12,444 bases of DNA from Gammaproteobacteria bacterium UBA6968 (lineage in GTDB: Bacteria > Pseudomonadota > Gammaproteobacteria > Pseudomonadales > Azotimanducaceae): the NCBI GenBank assembly GCA_002450255.1, contig DJYW01000186.1, positions 4,295 to 16,738 of the forward strand, written 5' to 3'. Below the pieces are notes generated by a model. The model made no database searches and was not told the origin of the DNA. It worked only from the letters and a program-made list of their open reading frames with translations. The translations under genes were made by a program, and so were the position numbers. Position 1 is the stretch's first letter. Each line of letters starts with the position of its first letter. Positions 7,183 through 12,444 of this stretch are shown here, piece by piece.

Positions 7183-8358
7183 CTATTGAGGAAGCTCGAC
7201 AAGCTGCCATTGCCCGGAGGAATTGGTCAAATAAGCTGTGAACTGATCATCGAGCGCATCCGCCGCATTAAGTGCGACCCGCACGGCCAGCCCAGAATTG
7301 CGCAACTCTGCGACCTTATGCATTAGAGATTTTTTCTCATCCCCCTCGCAGAAAGGAGCGAAAACCAGTGTCCTAGATTGGACTGCTTCCGTGATCAAAC
7401 GCTTTAAGTCGATATCGAATCCAGTAGCTGCACGGCCGCGGCCAAATAGGCTTCCGATACCGTCGTACCGTCCCCCTTGAGCAAGGGCTTGACCATGGGT
7501 CGGATGATAAACGGCAAACACCGGCCCGTTGTGATACCCATACCCAGACAATTCTGAAACGTCGATTCGCATGGCCACATCAGTCTCCCCCTGCGTTAAA
7601 CTGAGTGCCAGGCTCTGTAACCGATCGATCGCCCCTAAAGCGAGGGATGATGCGCCTGCTAGCAATGACTTTAGCTCATCAAAAACGCCCTGATCGCCCA
7701 ACATGTTTGGCAGTGTCGCCACCACGCTCGAAAGATGTGACTGACCCAGAAGCGCCTTGATATCGGCTTCCGATTTTCGCTGTACGCATTGGAACAACGC
7801 CTCGCGATCTTCCGGGCGTAGGTCTCCCGCGGCCAATAACTCGGCCTCGAGTGCCCGGTAGACGCCCATATCGCCGAGCAAGAGCACCGGCTTAGAAATG
7901 CCCGCTTGGACAACAACATTCAGCATCAATTGGATTATTTCAGCGTCAGCGGTTAGCCCATCACAACCAAAAATCTCTGCGCCTGCTTTAAGCGGTATGC
8001 GCGACGCATAAGAGATCTGCGGGTTCGCATATACTACTGGTCCGGCATAACACAATCGTTGTACGCCCACTACGGGCCGGCTATGCGCGTCAACTCGGAC
8101 GGCTTGTGATGTCATATCAGCACGGACACCTAGCTGGCGACCGCTTACCTGATCCACGACTTTTAGGGTCTGCAGGTCAAGATCGCTGCCGCTCCCAATA
8201 AGAAGGGAGTCAAGATATTCGATGAGAGGAGGGTCGATGTAGTCGAATCCCCAGGCGACGAAGAGATCAATTACACGTCGTCTGAGGACTTCTAATTCCC
8301 AAGCGTTAGGCGGCAATAGCTCGTCTACCCCGCGGGGCAAACGCCAATGTGATCTCAT
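7183..8358 (-). CDS. hisZ: ATP phosphoribosyltransferase regulatory subunit HisZ
   Basis: 391-residue catalytically inactive paralogue of the class II histidyl-tRNA synthetase core. It assembles with short-form HisG to make active, histidine-inhibited ATP phosphoribosyltransferase, the first step of histidine synthesis. Visible: the start WRLPRGVDELLPPNA, LGVRADMTSQAVRVDAH (motif 2 region), RLCYAGPVVY, and the C-terminal GGRYDGIGSLFGRGRAATGF (motif 3 region). The anticodon-binding domain of true HisRS is replaced by a short tail, and the length is typical for HisZ. The start is 24 bases after the hflC stop; the ribosome site (GCGGG) is modest. A short-form hisG must be elsewhere in the genome. 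Confidence 0.95.
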   Translation of the reverse strand: MRSHWRLPRGVDELLPPNAWELEVLRRRVIDLFVAWGFDYIDPPLIEYLDSLLIGSGSDLDLQTLKVVDQVSGRQLGVRADMTSQAVRVDAHSRPVVGVQRLCYAGPVVYANPQISYASRIPLKAGAEIFGCDGLTADAEIIQLMLNVVVQAGISKPVLLLGDMGVYRALEAELLAAGDLRPEDREALFQCVQRKSEADIKALLGQSHLSSVVATLPNMLGDQGVFDELKSLLAGASSLALGAIDRLQSLALSLTQGETDVAMRIDVSELSGYGYHNGPVFAVYHPTHGQALAQGGRYDGIGSLFGRGRAATGFDIDLKRLITEAVQSRTLVFAPFCEGDEKKSLMHKVAELRNSGLAVRVALNAADALDDQFTAYLTNSSGQWQLVELPQ

Positions 8359-8382
8359 GATAAACCCGCTAGCTTGCCTTGC

Positions 8383-9258
8383 TTATTTTTTTACACTGCC
8401 GTCGCGCAAGTATTTGAAAAACTCACTACTCGGATCTAACACCAACAGATCGCCTTTGTTGTTGAACACCTCGCTATACGCATTAATGCTACGATAAAAC
8501 TCGTAGAACTCAGGGTCTTTATTGAACGCCAGTGCGTAGACTTCCGCCGCTTTCGCATCGCCATCACCGCGTAGTAGCTCGCTTTCTCGATACGCTTCTG
8601 CCTCGATGACGACTGAATCGCGATCGGCTTTTGCGCGAATGGCCAGCGCTTGTTCTTGGCCTTCGGCGCGATACTGCCGCGCTTCGATTTCCCGCTCGGA
8701 ATTCATACGCTCATAAACCGTGCTCGATACTTCGACCGGTAGATCTATTTTCTTGACCCTGACGTCAAGCACCTCAACCCCTATGCTTTCGCGCATTACC
8801 AGGTCCAGGTCCTTACGCAGCTCTGACATCAATTCATCGCGCTGCCCAGAAATGACTTCCGCCATATCGCGACGGCTTATCTGGTTACGAAGCCCTTCAT
8901 TGACGCGCTCTTGCAGCAGGCGTTGCGCACGTAAATCATCAAACGAGGTGCCTTTGTAAAAAGCGCCGACATCAGTGACTCGCCATTTCACGAAAGAATC
9001 AACGATCAACGGCTTCTTTTCTAACGTGTAGTAGGTTTCTGGCACTGAATCCAGGGTTAGTACCCTAGAGTCGAATTTCTTCACTTCCTCAGCAACTGGC
9101 CATTTGAAGCGGAGGCCTGCGGCTACATCCTCGCGCACCAGTTCTCCGAAATAGAGCACAATGGCTTTTTCCGTTTCGTAGACTCGGTAAAAAGACTGAC
9201 TCGCGCCGACTAGCGCTAGCAAGATAATACCAACTGCTATTAATTTACCCATAGACAT
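8383..9258 (-). CDS. hflC: SPFH/Band 7 membrane protein HflC
   Basis: 291-residue inner-membrane protein with most of its mass in the periplasm. With HflK it forms a large cage around the FtsH protease and modulates its access to membrane substrates. A single N-terminal membrane segment spans about residues 5-22 (LIAVGIILLALVGASQSF), followed by the Band 7 domain (RVYETEKAIVLYFGEL, VKWRVTD, GVEVLDVRVKKIDLP) and a coiled-coil-prone Arg/Glu/Ala helix (MNSEREIEARQYRAEGQEQA). The C-terminus (YEFYRSINAYSEVF, LVLDPSSEFFKYL) matches the family. AGAGGA lies seven bases before the ATG. It starts 14 bases after the hflK stop, so the two are cotranscribed. Confidence 0.97.
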   Translation of the reverse strand: MSMGKLIAVGIILLALVGASQSFYRVYETEKAIVLYFGELVREDVAAGLRFKWPVAEEVKKFDSRVLTLDSVPETYYTLEKKPLIVDSFVKWRVTDVGAFYKGTSFDDLRAQRLLQERVNEGLRNQISRRDMAEVISGQRDELMSELRKDLDLVMRESIGVEVLDVRVKKIDLPVEVSSTVYERMNSEREIEARQYRAEGQEQALAIRAKADRDSVVIEAEAYRESELLRGDGDAKAAEVYALAFNKDPEFYEFYRSINAYSEVFNNKGDLLVLDPSSEFFKYLRDGSVKK

Positions 9259-9272
9259 CTGCTAGTCCTCTT

Positions 9273-10406
9273 CTAATTCGCGCCGCGAATGCGGTTCGGC
9301 TGTGTGCGGTTGGAATTAAACTCACGCCGCAACTCGTCAACTGCAGAACGAAGTGCGTCGCGGTCAAAATTCGGTGCGGCTTGCGTCTGGCCTAGTTTAT
9401 CCAGAGGCAAATACATCATGTTGTTGCCACCTTCCACGTCAATAACTACCTTGCTCGAGTTTTTAAAAACCCCCTCGAGCGCGTCGATATAAAGGCGATC
9501 GCGCGTCACTCGCTCTGCCAGTGCGTACTGGCCCAACAATTTCTCAAAACGTTGCGCCTCACCATCAGACCGTGCGATTACACGATCGCGATATGCTTGC
9601 GCCTCTTCGATCTGGCGCTGCGCTCGACCGCGTGCCTCTGGCACCACCTGTTGTGCGTAAGCAGTGGCTTGGTTGATGAATTTCTGGCGATCTTCTTTTG
9701 CCTTCTGCACATCGTTGAATGCTTCTTGGACCTGAACCGGCGGGGCACTTTGGTCGATGTTAACTTTCAGTACGTCAATACCAGTGCCATAGTTTTCTAG
9801 ATATGTTCTTAATCGTTCTTGGACCTCAACCGCAATCGATTCACGACCTTCGGTAATCACCGAGTCCATGCTGGAAGAGCCGACAACGTGCCGGAGGGCA
9901 CTCTCCGTAGCGTGCGCCAAGCTCACTTTTGGGTCCTTCACATTTATAAGGAAGTCGGTGGCGTCGCCGACGACCCATTGCACGGTTAGACTGACGTCAA
10001 CAATATTCTCGTCCTTGGTCAACATCGCAGCACTATGGCTATGCGATTGCACCTGCGTGACATTGACTAACTCAACAGTCTGAACGATCGGCCAAAAGAA
10101 TTTCAGCCCCGAAGTTGTTTCTTCCGCGGATACCTGGCCAAAGGTGAAAACGACACCGCGCTCTTGCTCATCGACCTGATATATACCAGAGAAAAAGTAG
10201 ATAAACGGCAATGCGATCAGCCCAAGCCAAATAGCGCGCGTGAAGGATGGACTGCCGCCCCCCGATGAGGATCCCTTACGACCGCCAAAGATGCCAGATA
10301 GCTGCCCTTGCAGCTTTTTAATCGCCTCGTCGAGGTCCGGAGGACCGTCGTTGCCACGATTGCCCCAAGGGTCTTTATTGCCACCGCCTGAATCATCCCA
10401 CGCCAT
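9273..10406 (-). CDS. hflK: SPFH/Band 7 membrane protein HflK
   Basis: 377-residue partner of HflC in the FtsH-regulating membrane complex. The N-terminal cytoplasmic stretch is the characteristic Gly-rich MAWDDSGGGNKDPWG with PPDLDEAIKKLQ, then one membrane segment (about 58-75, AIWLGLIALPFIYFFSGI), the Band 7 domain (VDEQERGVVFTFG to LKVNIDQSAPPVQVQEAFNDV), a long Ala/Gln/Arg coiled-coil region, and the family ending YLPLDKL plus a polar tail. The ATG at 10406 is preferred over one two codons upstream because MAW is the conserved family start and GGAG then sits nine bases away. It lies about 100 bases after hflX. Confidence 0.97.
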   Translation of the reverse strand: MAWDDSGGGNKDPWGNRGNDGPPDLDEAIKKLQGQLSGIFGGRKGSSSGGGSPSFTRAIWLGLIALPFIYFFSGIYQVDEQERGVVFTFGQVSAEETTSGLKFFWPIVQTVELVNVTQVQSHSHSAAMLTKDENIVDVSLTVQWVVGDATDFLINVKDPKVSLAHATESALRHVVGSSSMDSVITEGRESIAVEVQERLRTYLENYGTGIDVLKVNIDQSAPPVQVQEAFNDVQKAKEDRQKFINQATAYAQQVVPEARGRAQRQIEEAQAYRDRVIARSDGEAQRFEKLLGQYALAERVTRDRLYIDALEGVFKNSSKVVIDVEGGNNMMYLPLDKLGQTQAAPNFDRDALRSAVDELRREFNSNRTQPNRIRGAN

Positions 10407-10510
10407 GGTCATTCACTCCAATTAGTCATTATTTGAAAGTGTAGGCAGGCGCAGGAGGGTACGCAACGTCGGCGGACCAATCTGGCCTAATTTTGTGATT
10501 TTTGCTCGTC

Positions 10511-11770
10511 TCAGCCCGTTTTGACCTCAACCGCCTTGCGTTGTTGCAGCCGGCCAAGCAGTTTTTGATCGGCCTGTACCGTCAGTTCTAAGGAACCATT
10601 TTCGCAAACGTGCTCCCCTAAAACTGCGCCAGTATTGTATAGCCAAGCTCGTGTCTGGCCGTCCTGAGGCTCGAGTACGACCTTGTGTGGCGCAAACACG
10701 CCAAGTTTCTTACCAACTTGGGCCGTTAACGCGTCGAACCCATAGCCGGTGTGCGCTGATACTGAACATTGATTGGGGCAAGGCGCTGGCATTTCTACCC
10801 CGACAAGCAAGTCAATTTTGTTGTAAACAATGATGTTCGGAATATCAGCAGCGCCAATGGCCGCAAGTACCTGGTTGACCTGCTCAATTCGATCCATCCA
10901 GACTGGGTCTGCAATGTCCACAACGTGCAGCAACAAGGCAGAGTGCGCGACCTCCTCAAGGGTGGACTTAAAAGCCTCTACTAGCGTGTGCGGCAATTGA
11001 TCAACGAACCCCACCGTATCGCCAAGTATGATTTCGCCGCTGCCAGGGACCACCAGCCGCCGCAACGTCGGATCCAGGGTCGCAAAAAGCTGATCCTCAG
11101 CGTAGACACCTGCGTTTGTAAGACGGTTAAAGATGCTCGACTTGCCTGCGTTTGTATATCCAACCAGCGACACCGTAGGGGTATCCTGGCGATTTCTGCC
11201 GCGACGGCTCTGAGCACGCCGCTGGGCTACGCTGCCGAGTTTTTTCTCTGTCGCTTTTATGCGCTCGCTCAGCATTCGCTGATCTAGCTCGATTTGCTTT
11301 TCGCCGGCACCGCGCATACCAATACCGCCTTTCTGGCGATCCAAATGAGTCCAACCTCTCACCAATCTCGACTGGGCATGTTTTAGCTGGGCGAGTTCTA
11401 CTTGCAATTGACCTTCATGGCTACGGGCCCGATCAGCAAATATCGTCAAGATGAGCTCAGTCCGAGTGATTACCCGGCAGTCTAGTTCATGCTCAAGATT
11501 GCGCTGTTGGCCCGCAGTAAGTTCATGATTGACTAGCACCAGCGAAATCTCACCCGACGCCGCGCATGCGCGAATTTCATCCAACTTGCCTTCGCCTACA
11601 AACCAACGCGGATGCGGCATATCGCGCTTCGCGACAACCGTCCCAACCACTTCAATTTCAGCAGACTTTGCTAACTCAGCGAATTCACTTGCTTGTGGAT
11701 TTTTACGGCGGCGTAGCTCGACCTGCAATAACAGCGCGCGATCACCGGTTTCCGGTCGCTCAAACAGCAT
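10511..11770 (-). CDS. hflX: Ribosome-associated GTPase HflX
   Basis: 419-residue TRAFAC-class GTPase that splits stalled 70S ribosomes (established for E. coli HflX, especially in heat stress). The N-terminal HflX domain includes HPRWFVGEGKLDEI (53-66) and AGQQRNLEHELDCRV (86-100). A linker helix contains GQLQVELAQLKH, then RGWTHLDRQKGGIGMRGAGE (138-157). The G domain has G1 GYTNAGKS (204-211), G3 DTVGF (251-255), G4 NKID (317-320) and G5-like SAHTG (338-342). A C-terminal domain follows. The start MLFERPETGDRALL matches the family, with GGA five bases before the ATG. Unlike the tight spacing I would expect after hfq, it is separated from hfq by a terminator and about 395 bases. Confidence 0.97.
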   Translation of the reverse strand: MLFERPETGDRALLLQVELRRRKNPQASEFAELAKSAEIEVVGTVVAKRDMPHPRWFVGEGKLDEIRACAASGEISLVLVNHELTAGQQRNLEHELDCRVITRTELILTIFADRARSHEGQLQVELAQLKHAQSRLVRGWTHLDRQKGGIGMRGAGEKQIELDQRMLSERIKATEKKLGSVAQRRAQSRRGRNRQDTPTVSLVGYTNAGKSSIFNRLTNAGVYAEDQLFATLDPTLRRLVVPGSGEIILGDTVGFVDQLPHTLVEAFKSTLEEVAHSALLLHVVDIADPVWMDRIEQVNQVLAAIGAADIPNIIVYNKIDLLVGVEMPAPCPNQCSVSAHTGYGFDALTAQVGKKLGVFAPHKVVLEPQDGQTRAWLYNTGAVLGEHVCENGSLELTVQADQKLLGRLQQRKAVEVKTG

Positions 11771-11829
11771 TTAATTCCATGGGTGTTGATTGGTCATACG
11801 CTAATTTACCCGAAATCAGGAGCTCGCGC

Positions 11830-12096
11830 CTATCGCATAACGATTTTCTCAGAGGCTGCGTCAGGACCGTCAAACCAGCAGAATAGATAGGCCTGCCCCA
11901 TGGAGGCCTTAACACTGAACGCGGTGCCAGTGTAATCTGAGCCATAGACGCTGCAAATTAGGTGAAGACTTGCTACTGCAAGGTAGCAAACAGATTCCTT
12001 ACCGGCAAAGGTTGTGCGAAAAGAGTATGAAAAGGGAATCAATAACAAAAACAGTAAGCCGACAGGCGCATAGGTCAATAGCACCCGCGAAGACAT
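11830..12096 (-). CDS. Candidate 88-residue small membrane or secreted protein
   Basis: Frame between hfq and hflX on the same strand. Starting at the ATG 12094-12096 (weak GGA seven bases upstream), the product has a basic N-terminus (MSSR), a strongly hydrophobic segment VLLTYAPVGLLFLLLIPF that looks like a signal peptide or membrane anchor, a second hydrophobic patch VCYLAVASLHLICSVY, and an acidic/basic tail. It contains three cysteines. No family is recognised. The frame continues upstream to 12123, but that ATG lies inside the hfq terminator. It lies after that terminator, so it would need its own promoter or read-through. It may alternatively be an untranslated hflX leader. Confidence 0.4.
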   Translation of the reverse strand: MSSRVLLTYAPVGLLFLLLIPFSYSFRTTFAGKESVCYLAVASLHLICSVYGSDYTGTAFSVKASMGQAYLFCWFDGPDAASEKIVMR

Positions 12097-12106
12097 ATTA
12101 GTCCAC

Positions 12107-12134
12107 AAAAAAACGAGCGCCAAAACGCGCCCGT
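12107..12134 (-). terminator. Intrinsic terminator of hfq
   Basis: On the minus strand an 8-bp stem ACGGGCGC / GCGCTCGT (one G-T pair) closes a 6-base loop and is followed directly by seven T residues. It starts 32 bases after the hfq stop. This is a canonical Rho-independent terminator, so a substantial part of hfq transcription should end before hflX. Confidence 0.9.
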
Positions 12135-12165
12135 AAAAAGCCCGTCATTCATGCTGCCATATTTA

Positions 12166-12399
12166 TTAAGTTATCAACGCTTCTGGCGGTATAGGTATAT
12201 TGTGGGCCGGCACGACCGTAGATACTGCGTGTTTATAGACAAGTTGGGAAACCGCACCTTTGAGCAATATTGAAAATTGATCGAAGGATTCGATATGGCC
12301 TTGAAGTTTTATTCCATTAACCAGGTATATCGATACCGCTACGTTTTCCTTCCTTAACGCATTTAGATACGGGTCTTGTAAGCTATTTGTTCTCGCCAT
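12166..12399 (-). CDS. hfq: RNA chaperone Hfq
   Basis: 77-residue Sm-like protein forming a hexameric ring that pairs small RNAs with mRNAs. Sm1 and Sm2 are intact: [40 protein letters not shown] and [10 protein letters not shown] (Sm2, with the conserved YKHA). Proximal-face residues Gln8/Asp9, Phe42 and Lys56-His57 of E. coli numbering are recognisable. The C-terminal tail is very short, ending [10 protein letters not shown], unlike the about 30-residue disordered tail of E. coli Hfq. Two adjacent ATGs exist; the second (12399) gives [10 protein letters not shown], matching the usual MxKGxSLQDP start and better spaced from GAGAAG; the first gives one extra Met. miaA normally lies upstream but is outside the window. 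Confidence 0.97.
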   Translation of the reverse strand: MARTNSLQDPYLNALRKENVAVSIYLVNGIKLQGHIESFDQFSILLKGAVSQLVYKHAVSTVVPAHNIPIPPEALIT

Positions 12400-12402
12400 C
12401 AT

Positions 12403-12444
12403 TCTTCTCGATTCTTTTGGATTCTTGCTTCGTTTCGTTTTTTT
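12403..12444 (-). promoter_or_regulatory. A-rich hfq leader
   Basis: On the minus strand the 42 bases before hfq are almost entirely A and G, with AAGAATC recurring (AAGAATCC, AAGAATCG) and ending GAGAAGAATG. Such A-R-N triplet runs bind the distal face of Hfq, and hfq is known to repress its own translation in E. coli. Autoregulation here is inferred. No promoter is identifiable within the short stretch available. Confidence 0.35.

Noticed and set aside
10438..10466. Promoter-like pair TTGCGT-N17-TACACT before hflK on the minus strand
   Set aside because: Only 3/6 and 4/6 matches to the sigma-70 hexamers; such pairs arise by chance, so it is not listed as a promoter.

Overview
The window looks like a chromosomal segment of a gammaproteobacterium. 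The marker is the minus-strand gene order hfq, hflX, hflK, hflC, hisZ, purA, a cluster conserved in many Gammaproteobacteria. The mixed complement around it (a Tat-exported high-potential iron-sulfur protein, GTP cyclohydrolase IB/FolE2, and an SDR of a type I associate with photo-oxidative-stress loci) would fit a marine or other environmental lineage. I cannot name the genus from sequence alone.

Layout, left to right. Positions 1-283 hold a short heptanucleotide tandem repeat at the very edge and a strong, probably bidirectional terminator, with no convincing complete gene. Positions 284-889 (minus) encode a small outer-membrane beta-barrel protein with a signal peptide. Positions 890-1497 appear non-coding. 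Next is a divergent module: an SDR oxidoreductase (minus) and, facing away from it, a HiPIP followed after 28 bases by a MerR-type regulator (plus). The 159-base gap between the divergent starts contains a perfect 7-bp dyad that is a good operator candidate. Positions 3650-4230 are mostly non-coding (one hairpin, one doubtful small ORF). FolE2 (minus) lies at 4231-5178. Its upstream region is rich in structure: a leader hairpin, a dyad centred on a TTGACT -35-like element, a 28-codon reading frame on the opposite strand, and a strand-asymmetric purine/pyrimidine repeat tract.

From 5651 to the right edge everything is on the minus strand and transcribed right to left: hfq, a clear intrinsic terminator, a possible small membrane/secreted protein, hflX, hflK, hflC, hisZ, purA, and a YcaR/Trm112-like protein whose start codon overlaps the purA stop. 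Hfq is the sRNA chaperone, HflX a ribosome-associated GTPase, HflK/HflC the membrane SPFH complex that holds FtsH, HisZ the regulatory subunit for a short-form HisG encoded elsewhere, and PurA commits IMP to AMP. hflK to ycaR-like are closely spaced (gaps of 45 bases or less) and are probably one operon.

The core cluster is ordinary. The parts worth attention are the SDR/HiPIP/MerR module (including a cysteine cluster in the regulator's C-terminal domain), the folE2 upstream region with its repeat tract, and the 395-base hfq-hflX spacer with its candidate small gene.
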